A stretch of DNA of 43,706 nt from Cyanobacteriota bacterium (GTDB lineage: Bacteria; Cyanobacteriota; Cyanobacteriia; Pseudanabaenales; Pseudanabaenaceae). A program made the translations under genes and the position numbers. The stretch lies in assembly GCA_025356295.1 (NCBI GenBank), contig JANXUJ010000129.1:1-43706 (forward strand), read 5' to 3'. Below, in pieces: positions 17,703 through 26,610 of this stretch. Position 1 is the stretch's first letter. Every line of letters starts with the position of its first letter. Below the pieces are notes generated by a model, which searched no databases, was not told the origin of the DNA, and saw only the letters and a list, made by a program, of their open reading frames with translations.

Positions 17703-18869
17703 ATGTCCCAAACGATCGCCGATATTAATGCCAAAATCAAAGCGGGTAAGGCGAAAGTCTTGACTGCGACTGAACTCAAAGCCCTTGTCGCTGATATCGG
17801 TGTCATCCAAGCCGCAAAGCAGGTAGATGTAATCGTCACAGGTACATTTGAGCCGATGGAATCATCAGGAGCAGTTCTCAACTTAGGACATACTGATCCA
17901 CCGATCAAGATTCGATCTTGCTGGGTGGATGGTGTACCCGCCTATGCTGGTTTTGGAGCCGTTGATATTTATTTAGGCGCAACTCAAGAAGCTGATCCGA
18001 GTGATGAAGCTCCACAATATCGTGGTGGTGGTCATGTGATCGCCGATTTAATCGCGGGTAAGACAGTTACGTTTAAAGCGATCGGACATCCTAATGATTG
18101 TTATCCGCGTGCTAATTTTGAGACGACAATTACTAAAGATTCTATTAACCAGTTCTATCTATTTAATCCACGTAACCTCTATCAAAATTTTATAGTTGGT
18201 ATAAATGGTGGCGAAGAAACTCTCTATACTTATCTCGGTCCACTTCAACCACGCTTAGGCAATGCCGTTTATTCTAATCCAGGGGCGATTTCGCCATTAT
18301 GGAATGATCCTGATTTACGGTTGATCGGCATTGGGACGCGCATCTTTATGGGTGGTGGTGTTGGTTATGTTGCTTGGGAAGGAACCCAACATTTTCCATT
18401 GCAAAAACGTTTGGAAAATCGCACTCCGATTGGTCCCGCAGCGACTTTGGCTTTGATTGGCGATGCTAAGCAAATGACATCGGAATGGGTTCGTGGATGT
18501 TATTTTCGTAATTATGGTGCATCGCTGATGATGGGTGTCGCTGTGCCGCTTCCTGTGATTGATGAAGAGGTTGTGGCGAGAGCCGCCGTCATGGATGAAG
18601 AGCTAGTTGCACCTGTAATTGATTTCTCGATTCCTCGCCGAGTGCGCCCGATTTTTGGGTCTGTTTCCTATGCTCAACTCAAGTCGGGTAAAATTGCGAT
18701 CGCAGGAACAACAGTTCGCACTGCGCCTCTGGCAAGCCTCCATTTATCAGAAGAGGCAGCTAAAACTCTCAAAGATTGGATTGTTAAAAGAGAATTTATG
18801 CTCACCGAACCTGTTGCCATGTTGCCAAGCGATCGCGCATTTTTACCACAAGACTTGCGCGGATTTTAG
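17703..18869 (+). CDS. DUF39 / homocysteine biosynthesis (HcyBio) family protein
   Basis: Soluble 388-residue protein of the DUF39 family. In methanogens, members are linked to sulfur transfer onto aspartate semialdehyde to form homocysteine. Landmarks are MESSGAVLNLGHTDPPIKI, CWVDGVPAYAGFGAVDIYLG, a central GIGTRIFMGGGVGYVAWEGT and SIPRRVRPIFGSVSYAQL. Conserved-looking cysteines occur near 79 (RSCWVDG), 136 (NDCYPRA) and 266 (RGCYFRN). There is no C-terminal CBS or ferredoxin domain, unlike some archaeal members. metK lies nearby on the other strand, which fits a methionine-cycle link. Whether the cyanobacterial protein makes homocysteine is not established; that is inference from the family. 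Confidence 0.85.
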   Translation: MSQTIADINAKIKAGKAKVLTATELKALVADIGVIQAAKQVDVIVTGTFEPMESSGAVLNLGHTDPPIKIRSCWVDGVPAYAGFGAVDIYLGATQEADPSDEAPQYRGGGHVIADLIAGKTVTFKAIGHPNDCYPRANFETTITKDSINQFYLFNPRNLYQNFIVGINGGEETLYTYLGPLQPRLGNAVYSNPGAISPLWNDPDLRLIGIGTRIFMGGGVGYVAWEGTQHFPLQKRLENRTPIGPAATLALIGDAKQMTSEWVRGCYFRNYGASLMMGVAVPLPVIDEEVVARAAVMDEELVAPVIDFSIPRRVRPIFGSVSYAQLKSGKIAIAGTTVRTAPLASLHLSEEAAKTLKDWIVKREFMLTEPVAMLPSDRAFLPQDLRGF

Positions 18870-18898
18870 ACTTTGCGACTGCACTTTATGACTGCACT

Positions 18899-19411
18899 TT
18901 ATGACTGCAACTGGTAAATGTGATAGAACAGTTTCCAGAAATATTGTTCAGTTAGTCCACAAGTAGAAGCACCACGCAGTACCACAGTTGAATACCAGTC
19001 ATTAGGTGCAAGTTCGCGAGATAGTTTATTCACAACGCTGTATGTGCGTACTTTTGGATAAATAACTTGATCGACTTTTACCGTTACCAGTTCTTGTTGA
19101 TAGCCACCCATTGATACATCTTCTCGAACATCTAAGCGATCGCTTAGTCTCAGAGGTAAGCAATACAAAACGCCCTCAACATAAGAATTTTCATCCTTGA
19201 CAATATCTAAGCAGCCGCAACCCCGATGAGGAGATCGGTAATAAAATCCCAGCTTATAGCCACTTAAACGCGCTACACCGACAACATAAAGATGGGCTGC
19301 TTCGCCAAGCGATCGCTTCAAGTCCACAGGACACATACAAGAGCCATAGGCAAAATAGTAAAACATTGGCTCTGAAGTTTGTATTTGGGGTGATTTGAGC
19401 GAATCTACCAT
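18899..19411 (-). CDS. Gamma-glutamylcyclotransferase-like protein
   Basis: A 170-residue protein of the GGCT-like fold, whose members release 5-oxoproline from gamma-glutamyl peptides. The substrate-binding AYGSCMC segment directly follows MFYYF, LSGYKLGFYYRS follows, and the acidic residue of the catalytic region is probably Glu in LDVREDV. I use ATG 19411 (MVDSLK). A longer frame reaching 19468 is rejected because its first residues are encoded by a dispersed hairpin repeat. A start at MFYYF (19366) is also possible. It is cysteine-rich for the family. The exact substrate is unknown. It lies tail to tail with the DUF39 gene. Confidence 0.78.
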   Translation of the reverse strand: MVDSLKSPQIQTSEPMFYYFAYGSCMCPVDLKRSLGEAAHLYVVGVARLSGYKLGFYYRSPHRGCGCLDIVKDENSYVEGVLYCLPLRLSDRLDVREDVSMGGYQQELVTVKVDQVIYPKVRTYSVVNKLSRELAPNDWYSTVVLRGASTCGLTEQYFWKLFYHIYQLQS

Positions 19412-19445
19412 GTTTATGAATTTAACAAGAGATATTATCGTAAGT

Positions 19446-19467
19446 TGTCCACGAAGCGGGCGACCCA
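19446..19467. repeat. Dispersed hairpin family, copy B (partial)
   Basis: On the minus strand it reads TGTGGGTCGCCCGCTTCGTG, matching the core GTGGGTCGCCCGC of the copy at 25400. It lies between the GGCT-like gene and chrA. Confidence 0.6.
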
Positions 19468-19581
19468 CAATCTGGTTTTGGTTTTTAATGATGCTGAGCT
19501 ACTTACTCAGTATTGTGGAATACCTACAAAAATTATAAATCTTTATGTAATTAAGTATGTCGTTCATGATTTTTTAACAAT

Positions 19582-20781
19582 ATGCCCAAAGATACAAAAA
19601 AAGTCCCCGATCAAAAAACTAATCCAAAAACTAAGCTTTGGGACTTAGCAGTTGTGTTTACAAAGTTGGGGACGATCGCTTTCGGTGGACCCGCTGCCCA
19701 TATTGCGGCGCTCGAGTTGGAAGTGGTGCAACGCCGTCAATGGGTAAGTCGTGAAAAATTGCTGGATTTATTGAGTATTAGCAATTTGATTCCTGGTCCT
19801 AATTCGACTGAGTTAGTTATTCATGTTGGGTTAGAGCAAGCTGGCTGGCAAGGCGCGATCGTGGCGGGAGCCAGTTTTATTATTCCAGCGATGTTGCTTG
19901 TTTGGAGTCTGGCGATCGCCTATGTGGAGTATCAAACAATTCCTGCGGTGGGTTGGCTACTTTATGGTGTAAAGCCTGTAATCATTGCGATTATTATTCA
20001 AGCTTTATGGAAATTAGGACGATCAGCACTAAAAAATGCTGCGACTTGGAGTGCGGGAATTTTAGTGTTGGGGCTATATTTTTTGAAGATTAATGAAATT
20101 GCTTTAATGCTCGGTGCAGGTTTAGTTGTAACTTGTGTTCTCAATCTAAACCTTTTATTAAACTTCTTAAAAAAGCCTAACTCGTTACCCAGTGTATTTT
20201 TACCTTTGTCGATCGGCGCGATCGCTACAGAAACAATCCCGAAAACTTGGATCGCGGTATTTTTAAGCTTTCTCAAAATTGGTTCCGTTCTCTATGGTGG
20301 TGGTTATGTGTTGTTAGCTTTTGTGCAGCAAGAGTTTGTTGATCGCACGCATTGGCTGACATCACAGCAGTTGTTAGATGCGGTGGCAATCGGGCAGTTT
20401 ACCCCTGGTCCATTATTTACGACTGCGACATTTATCGGCTATCTGGTGGCAGGAAATGCAGGCGCGATCGCTGGCACGGTTGGCATATTTTTGCCAGCAT
20501 TTATCTTAGTTCCTGCGATTAATCCATTTGTGGCAAATTTACGCAAATCGACTTGGATAGGAGGTTTTTTAGATGGAGTTAATGCGGCTTCGATAGGACT
20601 TATGGCTGCCGTGGCATGGGAGTTAGGGCGCGGCACTTTAATTGATATTTGGACAATTATTTTGGCGATCGCTAGTTTAATAATTTTGCTGAAGTTCCCT
20701 AAACTTAATTCGGCTTGGTTGGTAGTCGCAGGAGCCGCGATTGGTTGGCTGATTAAAACTCAATTACTGCTTTTTCGCTAG
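19582..20781 (+). CDS. chrA: Chromate transporter family protein, ChrA type
   Basis: Inner-membrane protein of the CHR family, full-length two-domain type (399 residues, roughly 10-12 membrane segments). Each half opens with the family motif: FTKLGTIAFGGPAAHIAAL in the first, FLKIGSVLYGGGYVLLAFVQ in the second. Each is followed by a PGP segment (LIPGPNSTELV and FTPGPLFTTATF). The internal duplication is therefore visible. Members export chromate in exchange for or along with sulfate; in cyanobacteria without chromate exposure, sulfate-related roles are possible. The N-terminus is Lys-rich and cytosolic. Its 3' end overlaps the end of dnaG by 29 bases tail to tail. Specificity cannot be read from the sequence. 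Confidence 0.9.
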   Translation: MPKDTKKVPDQKTNPKTKLWDLAVVFTKLGTIAFGGPAAHIAALELEVVQRRQWVSREKLLDLLSISNLIPGPNSTELVIHVGLEQAGWQGAIVAGASFIIPAMLLVWSLAIAYVEYQTIPAVGWLLYGVKPVIIAIIIQALWKLGRSALKNAATWSAGILVLGLYFLKINEIALMLGAGLVVTCVLNLNLLLNFLKKPNSLPSVFLPLSIGAIATETIPKTWIAVFLSFLKIGSVLYGGGYVLLAFVQQEFVDRTHWLTSQQLLDAVAIGQFTPGPLFTTATFIGYLVAGNAGAIAGTVGIFLPAFILVPAINPFVANLRKSTWIGGFLDGVNAASIGLMAAVAWELGRGTLIDIWTIILAIASLIILLKFPKLNSAWLVVAGAAIGWLIKTQLLLFR

Positions 20782-22702
20782 TGCCAGAGAGATCAAGATA
20801 ATTAACGCCGATTAACTTGAGGATTTCAGATTTACGTTGCTTCTCTTCTTGGATTTTGGCTTGACAATGATGACCAAAGGCTGGGTCTGCGATTACATCT
20901 TTACTTTTAAATAAATCTAACCAATGTTTTTCGCGTTTTTCACACATCACAAATTGAATCTTCGCGATCGCAGTTCTCACTACCATTTGCGGACGCAATA
21001 AACCAACCCGCGAGTTGTCATCAAGCCATAGCAAGTGTTGCAGCTGCTCGGCAACTTGTGATTGTTCGGCACAGAGTATCTGTAATTGCTGAACTAGATG
21101 CTCAGCATATGGCTCTTCAGATGCGAGCGAAGTTTTTTTCTGATCGATAAGATCGAGAATAGTTAGCCAAAGATAGCGATGATTGGATAGACTAAATTCG
21201 ATTTCTTCTTCCGCGATCGCTTCATAAACATAAGCGCGATGTTGGGGAAAATGGAGATAGATTTGCAAAAGCTGAGTTTCCGCACTATGCAGTGCGTTAG
21301 CCGCTGTGATGAGCGATGGCGCAGGTTTAGTCCTGTTCCAGCGCGTGTTGCGTAACTGACGGCGCAGGTCTTGCTCTAAGCGCAGTGCGAGATAAGAATT
21401 TCCCTGAGATAAGCGTTGAGCAGAACTATGAATGTAATGGGTACGAAAGAAGGAATCAACGGGCAGATTATTTAATAATTGCGCGATCGCTTGACTGCTT
21501 TTTTGAAAGCGATCGGCTTGATTAAGGTCTTGCCCAGACAGGATTTGATCAATTTGCCAATCCAGAAATAGCGGTGCATTTTTGAGCAGATCGCGATAAG
21601 CATCAGCGCTATGTTGTTTGAGATAGTCATCGGCATCTTTGCCATCGGGCATCGTCAAAACGCGCAACTGCACGGTTCCATTAAAAACTAATTCTTTAAA
21701 ACCTGCGATCGCTTTTTCTGCGGCAGTAATCCCCGCTTTATCAGCATCAAAGTTTAAAATTACATTTTTAGACTCGGTATAGCGCAATAGCTGCTTCATT
21801 TGATCAGCATTCAGCGCAACTCCCATTGTGGCGATCGCTTGACCAATTCCTGCTTGATGTAAGGCGATCGCATCAAAATATCCCTCCACTACGATCGCTT
21901 GATCAGATTTAGAGATTACATCTCGTGCATGATCCATCGCAAACAGAACAGAACCTTTGCTAAACAGTTCCGTTTCAGGAGAATTTAAATATTTTGGCTC
22001 TTCATCACCTAGCGATCGCCCACCAAAAGCAATTACCCGCCCGCGTGTATCATTAATCGGAATCATCAAGCGATCGCGAAAGCGATCATAAAATCCATTC
22101 CCCGTTTTGCGAGGTACAATCAAGCCCGCCTCTTCTACTAAACTCACAGGTATTTGCTTCTGCTGTACCAAATATCCCATCAGAGTTTCCCAGCCCGCAG
22201 GAGCATAACCCAATTGAAACTTTTGGATTGTCTCCTTGCTCATTTGCCGTTTTTCGGTCAAATAAGCTAGCGCCTCTCGACCTTGAGGTGCATACAGCGC
22301 ATGTTGATAAAAACTTGTCGTCAAGCCCATCACTTCATAGAGGCGATCGCGATGGGAAATTTGACGTTGAATTTCTTGAGCTTTCTCAGGCTGAACAGTC
22401 TGGATGGGAACGTTATAACGTTTTGCCAATTCCAAAACCACATCAGAAAATGATCGCTTATCGATCTCCATCAAAAACTTAACTGCGCCGCCTGACACAT
22501 CGCAATTAAAGCAATGATACATCTGTCGCGCTGGACTCACTGTCAGCGCCGAGGCATTTGTGCCGTTGTGAAAAGGACAAGCCCCCCGAAAATTTGCACC
22601 ACTTTTGCGTAAGACAACGCGCTCGGAGACAATATCTACGATGTCTGCTTTTTGACTTACTTGGTCAATCGTATCTTTATGAATTTGGAATGAAGTAGAC
22701 AT
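20753..22702 (-). CDS. dnaG: DNA primase
   Basis: Synthesises RNA primers for replication. From ATG 22702 it has 649 residues: an N-terminal CHC2 zinc domain (Cys42, His45, Cys64, Cys67), the RNA polymerase domain with the TOPRIM motif (VVEGYFDAIALHQAG), the metal-binding NFDADKAG, the nucleotide-contacting DRFRDRLMIPI, and a helical DnaB-interacting C-terminus. An upstream frame to 22762 adds 20 residues that no DnaG has. The zinc loop reads CPFHNGTNASALTVSP, where most primases have EKTPSF after CPFH. The zinc ligands remain. It is preceded by the DUF29 gene with a 29-base gap and overlaps chrA at its end. Confidence 0.96.
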   Translation of the reverse strand: MSTSFQIHKDTIDQVSQKADIVDIVSERVVLRKSGANFRGACPFHNGTNASALTVSPARQMYHCFNCDVSGGAVKFLMEIDKRSFSDVVLELAKRYNVPIQTVQPEKAQEIQRQISHRDRLYEVMGLTTSFYQHALYAPQGREALAYLTEKRQMSKETIQKFQLGYAPAGWETLMGYLVQQKQIPVSLVEEAGLIVPRKTGNGFYDRFRDRLMIPINDTRGRVIAFGGRSLGDEEPKYLNSPETELFSKGSVLFAMDHARDVISKSDQAIVVEGYFDAIALHQAGIGQAIATMGVALNADQMKQLLRYTESKNVILNFDADKAGITAAEKAIAGFKELVFNGTVQLRVLTMPDGKDADDYLKQHSADAYRDLLKNAPLFLDWQIDQILSGQDLNQADRFQKSSQAIAQLLNNLPVDSFFRTHYIHSSAQRLSQGNSYLALRLEQDLRRQLRNTRWNRTKPAPSLITAANALHSAETQLLQIYLHFPQHRAYVYEAIAEEEIEFSLSNHRYLWLTILDLIDQKKTSLASEEPYAEHLVQQLQILCAEQSQVAEQLQHLLWLDDNSRVGLLRPQMVVRTAIAKIQFVMCEKREKHWLDLFKSKDVIADPAFGHHCQAKIQEEKQRKSEILKLIGVNYLDLSGTSEKAVIEF

Positions 22703-22731
22703 AATCGCGATCGCCTTGTAATTTCCCGCAG

Positions 22732-23187
22732 TTATCCAGCCGCAAAATCTTGTGGGAACCAATTATCAAATAAAATATTTTCAATTTCCCAGAGACATTT
22801 TTCAGGAAACTTTTCATAAGAGATATCAGTTTCTTTCTCAGCTTTGTCACGCGCGTCAGCCCATGCATCAGCCCACCACTCAGGATCGCTTAAGCAGTTT
22901 TTTAGACTCGGTGTTTTATACAAACGATTTTTAATTCGCTCTCTTTGAGTCTTGATTGTGGCTTGCCAACTTGCGCCTTGACGAGCGGGTTGATATTCCC
23001 ATTTCAGCAAATGACAAAGAAGTACAGCCATTCGACTTGCTAGCTCGCGCTGTTCACTTTTACCCACATCTTCTATCTCCTCAGCAATATGCTCGATATC
23101 TAGTAATTCAAACTTTTTATTACGGACTAGCCACGCTTGTTGATTCGCCCAAGCAATAATATCTTCTTCATAACTAATCGTTGTCAT
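22732..23187 (-). CDS. DUF29 domain protein
   Basis: A 151-residue soluble protein of the DUF29 family, abundant in cyanobacteria and of unknown function. The typical N-terminus YEEDIIAWANQQAWLVRNKK is followed by EHIAEEIEDVGKSEQREL, LLCHLLKWEYQP and WQATIKTQRERIKNRL. The C-terminus has DISYEKFPEKCLWEIENIL, usual for the family. ATG 23187 (MTTISYEED) is preferred; the frame opens 6 codons earlier with MGMGIA, less like homologues. It sits 29 bases before dnaG on the same strand and may be co-transcribed with it. DUF29 proteins often occur in many paralogues and near mobile regions, but nothing here shows recent transfer. Confidence 0.85.
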   Translation of the reverse strand: MTTISYEEDIIAWANQQAWLVRNKKFELLDIEHIAEEIEDVGKSEQRELASRMAVLLCHLLKWEYQPARQGASWQATIKTQRERIKNRLYKTPSLKNCLSDPEWWADAWADARDKAEKETDISYEKFPEKCLWEIENILFDNWFPQDFAAG

Positions 23188-23255
23188 AGCTATTCCCATT
23201 CCCAATATTGTTTAAATTTTTAGGTGGTGCTAAAGAATTGATGAATAACAGTTTA

Positions 23256-25316
23256 TCAGAACAATCGTGAAGTTAGTAATAACAGTGATAAGCCTAGTAA
23301 AACAAGGATTGAACTGCCAATATTATTCCAGAATTGATGATGACTGGTTAGAGAAGCGCGTTGTTTGGGACGATCTTCCATGATTGGTTGCAATGTTGAT
23401 AGATCGATAATCGGGAACTTGCCGCGCCGAAACCAGCCTGTGGCAATTACAGAGCGATCGCATAACATTTCAAGATTTTTGATCGTATTTGCAGGATCAA
23501 TAATCCATTGACGGAAGTTGGGAATGTAGTTGAGAAATGCTAAGCCACCCTGATCTTCGAGACGGACTGCATAGCCAAGATAAAACTCGTCAGTGCCATA
23601 GCCGAGTAATTCCCCAGGTATCTGCACAGGAGCGCCTTGGACATAGCTGGTATAGGGATCGATCAATAGGCTGACTAAATCAGTATCCGCAACGCGGCGA
23701 AAATCGGGATAGCGCAAACTACCTTGCAGCATAAACCCCAACCCTAAGCCAATCATTAAGAAGCTCAATAATAACCATCGATTGTATAGCTGTGATAGCA
23801 GCATCGCCGCGATCACGGCCATGATAACGCCAATAACTGGCGAGATTTGGATTAATAAATCTCGCCAAAAATTTTGATATAAACGTTTTTTATTGAGCTT
23901 TTTCTCTTCTTTTAATAATTCCGCAAAATCATACTCGGTTAATAGTCCTAATTGTTGGGAATATCCCGCCAAAAATCTGAGCCTAGTCCCAACTAATGGA
24001 TGCGTGGAATGTAACTCTAGCCAACGCCGCCAGGGATTAAAAAGCTCCCATAGAAATACGCGATATGGGTCTTGATCAGTTTGCCCTGAATGAGCGATTT
24101 CCATTGCTAAGCCGATCGCTGTCATCGTTTGGCGATCGCAAATCCCAATTGCTCTAGTCGATTCTAAAAGGCGGTTAGTGGGCATCGCTGGCTGGTTGTA
24201 AGGCAACATTTGCCGTGCCATTTTCGGTAGCGCTCTGGCTAGAGCGTTAGGGTTGCCTGTGATTTCTGAGGCAAAGCGATCGCTGACGATCGTGCTGGAA
24301 TGAGAGAGCCAAACCAGCAAATAATTGCTGAGAGAATAAAGAACATTTGCCAAAGTTGCCAAAACTTGCCAGATTTGTTTGGCACTTTTGGCACGATAAC
24401 TAAGGCGACTTAGTAATACATAGATGAAGTAGAGAACTTGTACGGGAGCCGAAATAAAGGTTAAAACCGCAAAACTCTTATTCCTAATCCGTCCCAATTG
24501 ATAGGCATAGACCGCCGCAATTTCATCATCATCTAGACATTCAAACAAGCCACGACTGACCACAATTCGTGCTGAGTTAGAAATTACACCATAGGTAAAT
24601 GCTACGGGCGCATCATCTTCTATCCATCCTAAGCGCGGTACAAATATATTGTATTTTTCGCAGAACTCTTCAATTACTTCCACAGCTTCAGGACTTTTTT
24701 CATCCAAATCGGCGAGAGTAATCCATTGAATGCGGTGATATTGCTTTTGAGTAATGTCGATAATCCAGGGCGACATAAAAAATAGCAGAACGCTAAATAT
24801 TCCTGATACGATCACCGTTGTTTTTAGCCAAGTTTCCGAAAAATAATCTGTGAAAATCCGCGAAATTCCATAGCCAATTAAAAATTGGAAGCCAATAAAT
24901 GCGGCGATCGTCAGTACGATCGCTGCGATTAGAGAATATGTATATCGAGATGGCAAAGATAAAGCAACATTTTTTTTGCGATAACGGCGCGGACTCGACT
25001 TGATCACTGAGGCGACATCTTCATTTCGCTTGATCCGATCATCGGTCGGAGCCTCAAGCAAAGCGCGAAGTGTGATCAAAGATTTTTGCGCCCATTTTTG
25101 TAATTGGGGATCAGCATATTCTGCTAAATTTTCGCAAATGGCGATCGCTTTATCAGCACGACCTGTTTTTTTGTATGCCGAAACCATCCAAATTTGCGAC
25201 TGAACATACTCTTTAGAGTTTGGGTCATCATGCTCTTGGCTATATTCGCTCAAGATGGCGATCGCTTCGGTATAGTGTTTTCGCAGCAGCGCTTCTTTGC
25301 CAGCTTTTAGTGACAT
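23256..25316 (-). CDS. M48-like membrane protein with inactivated zinc motif
   Basis: A 686-residue membrane protein. An N-terminal TPR-like region (about 1-95: EAIAILSEY, WMVSAYKKTGRADKAIAICE) is followed by two membrane segments (about 125-150, 165-185), an M48 (HtpX/Ste24-type) domain, further membrane segments (about 500-545), an OB-like tail and a final membrane anchor. In active M48 enzymes the catalytic helix has HExxH; here the aligned segment DDEIAAVYAYQLGRIRNKSF carries Tyr272-Gln273 and Arg276 instead, losing both His ligands and the catalytic Glu. The reading frame is intact over 2 kb, so it is not simply a decayed gene. The neighbouring fold residues (SDRFASEITGNPNALARAL) remain. 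It probably acts as a pseudoprotease or scaffold; that is inference. Confidence 0.82.
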   Translation of the reverse strand: MSLKAGKEALLRKHYTEAIAILSEYSQEHDDPNSKEYVQSQIWMVSAYKKTGRADKAIAICENLAEYADPQLQKWAQKSLITLRALLEAPTDDRIKRNEDVASVIKSSPRRYRKKNVALSLPSRYTYSLIAAIVLTIAAFIGFQFLIGYGISRIFTDYFSETWLKTTVIVSGIFSVLLFFMSPWIIDITQKQYHRIQWITLADLDEKSPEAVEVIEEFCEKYNIFVPRLGWIEDDAPVAFTYGVISNSARIVVSRGLFECLDDDEIAAVYAYQLGRIRNKSFAVLTFISAPVQVLYFIYVLLSRLSYRAKSAKQIWQVLATLANVLYSLSNYLLVWLSHSSTIVSDRFASEITGNPNALARALPKMARQMLPYNQPAMPTNRLLESTRAIGICDRQTMTAIGLAMEIAHSGQTDQDPYRVFLWELFNPWRRWLELHSTHPLVGTRLRFLAGYSQQLGLLTEYDFAELLKEEKKLNKKRLYQNFWRDLLIQISPVIGVIMAVIAAMLLSQLYNRWLLLSFLMIGLGLGFMLQGSLRYPDFRRVADTDLVSLLIDPYTSYVQGAPVQIPGELLGYGTDEFYLGYAVRLEDQGGLAFLNYIPNFRQWIIDPANTIKNLEMLCDRSVIATGWFRRGKFPIIDLSTLQPIMEDRPKQRASLTSHHQFWNNIGSSILVLLGLSLLLLTSRLF

Positions 25317-25399
25317 TATTTCGCCTCAGTCTCGCAACGTTAGCGTTTATTTTGACACTTACGGAGACTGATCGATATTAAAACCCAAAATTAGTGATG

Positions 25400-25440
25400 C
25401 GTGGGTCGCCCGCTACGCGGGGACTCACGCTTTTAGGTTC
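25400..25440. repeat. Dispersed hairpin family, copy C
   Basis: GCGTGGGTCGCCCGCTACGC followed by the imperfect complement GGGGACTCACGC and TTTTAGGTTCTAG. It forms a long imperfect hairpin between the M48-like gene and thiO. Confidence 0.7.
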
Positions 25441-25447
25441 TAGTGAA

Positions 25448-25480
25448 TTAGTGATGTGCGGCTCCGCCGCGCATCACTAA
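25448..25480. terminator. Hairpin at the end of thiO
   Basis: Inverted repeat TTAGTGATGTGCGGC / GCCGCGCATCACTAA (one mismatch) with a 3-base loop, running into the thiO stop codon. A shorter relative (GATGTGCGGC and CGCATCA) lies at 41155-41173. Confidence 0.65.
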
Positions 25481-26514
25481 TCATTCACTGCGAAGGGAGT
25501 AGGTATGCCATCAATAATAAAATCAGTTAGCAATTTGGCTGTAATCGGTGCAAACAAAATTCCATTGCGATAATGCCCCGTTGCGATAATTAGATTTTCA
25601 TAATCACTAGCTCCAAGAAGGGGAATCTCATTGGGAGTATAAGGACGAAATCCCCACCATGTTTCCGTGATTTGCATATTTGCGATCGCAGGATAAACTG
25701 CGATCGCATTATTTAGTAAATGCATAATTCCCGCAGCAGTGTTGCCCTGCGTAAAGCCAGTATCCTCAACCGTTGCCCCAATCACAATCGTGCCATCTTG
25801 ACGAGGCACAATATAGCAAGTCGGCGCAAAGATTACTCGTTGTAATTGACGATCCCGATCATATACAGACAGCATTTGCCCCTTAATTGGCTTGACTGGC
25901 AATGGCAACAGGCATCTTGTCCATGCACCTGTTGCCAAAATATAGCGATCGCTCTGCAACTTGCCTGCACTCGTATCGAGATGTGTTACCCGATTGCGAT
26001 CGCGCTCAATTTGATAAACATTTATGCCTTCGAGTATCTTGATCGATAGCGATCGCGCTGCTATTAACAAGGTCTGAATAAGTTTGCGATTATTGACTTG
26101 TCCTTCTTCGGGCAGCCAAAAAGAGCCTGTAATTGATTCACCTAGACCAGATTGACATTTATCAGTTTGTTCACGGTCAATATACTTATGATGCTGCAAT
26201 AAGCGATCGCATTCTGCTGAATCCGCTAAAATCGGCGCAACTATTCCGCAACACCAATAACCACAATCTTGACCAGACAATCGCATCAAGTTAGCAATCC
26301 ATTGTGGATACATTTTTCGACTGCGAATCCCAAACTCTAATAGCGAACCCTCAAGGCGTTCTGCTTCAGGCGCAAGCATTCCTGCCGCCGCCCATGTTGC
26401 ACCATGTCCACAAAGATCGCGTTCAACAACAGTAACATTCGCTCCCTTTTGCGAAAGTGCGATCGCTGTAGCAAGACCAATCACACCGCCACCAATTACC
26501 AAAACATCAGTCAT
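25477..26514 (-). CDS. thiO: Glycine oxidase ThiO
   Basis: FAD-dependent glycine oxidase that supplies dehydroglycine for the thiazole moiety of thiamine. It has 345 residues. The dinucleotide-binding motif is VIGGGVIGLATAIALSQKGA, with the acidic partner in VTVVERD; WAAAGMLAPEAE and KPIKGQMLSVYDRD are typical of ThiO, and the C-terminal FAD segment is TGHYRNGILFAPITAKLLTD. In many cyanobacteria ThiO is fused to thiazole synthase ThiG; here it stops after the oxidase, and no thiG is nearby. A hairpin overlaps its stop codon. The methyltransferase upstream on the same strand is separated by another hairpin repeat, so thiO is probably its own unit. Confidence 0.9.
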   Translation of the reverse strand: MTDVLVIGGGVIGLATAIALSQKGANVTVVERDLCGHGATWAAAGMLAPEAERLEGSLLEFGIRSRKMYPQWIANLMRLSGQDCGYWCCGIVAPILADSAECDRLLQHHKYIDREQTDKCQSGLGESITGSFWLPEEGQVNNRKLIQTLLIAARSLSIKILEGINVYQIERDRNRVTHLDTSAGKLQSDRYILATGAWTRCLLPLPVKPIKGQMLSVYDRDRQLQRVIFAPTCYIVPRQDGTIVIGATVEDTGFTQGNTAAGIMHLLNNAIAVYPAIANMQITETWWGFRPYTPNEIPLLGASDYENLIIATGHYRNGILFAPITAKLLTDFIIDGIPTPFAVND

Positions 26515-26557
26515 TGCTCTTCATCCAGTTCAGCTTTATGCATAATTAAAAAACCAG

Positions 26558-26597
26558 AGTGTGAGTCGCCCGCGTAGAGGGCGACTCACACTTCTAA
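26558..26597. repeat. Dispersed hairpin family, copy D
   Basis: Near-perfect hairpin AGTGTGAGTCGCCC / GGGCGACTCACACT with a short central spacer, in the gap between the methyltransferase and thiO. It is the most symmetrical copy of the family and could also terminate the methyltransferase message. Confidence 0.7.
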
Positions 26598-26610
26598 GCT
26601 TGAAGGTTAA

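Noticed and set aside
19412..19468. N-terminal extension of the cyclotransferase-like gene
   Set aside because: The extension is encoded by a dispersed hairpin repeat, and homology begins after it.
23256..25316. M48-like gene as an active metalloprotease
   Set aside because: The HExxH motif is absent; only the fold resemblance remains.
25391..26597. Hairpins around thiO as CRISPR repeats or an insertion sequence
   Set aside because: There are no regular spacers, no transposase and no target-site duplication; they fit a dispersed palindromic family.
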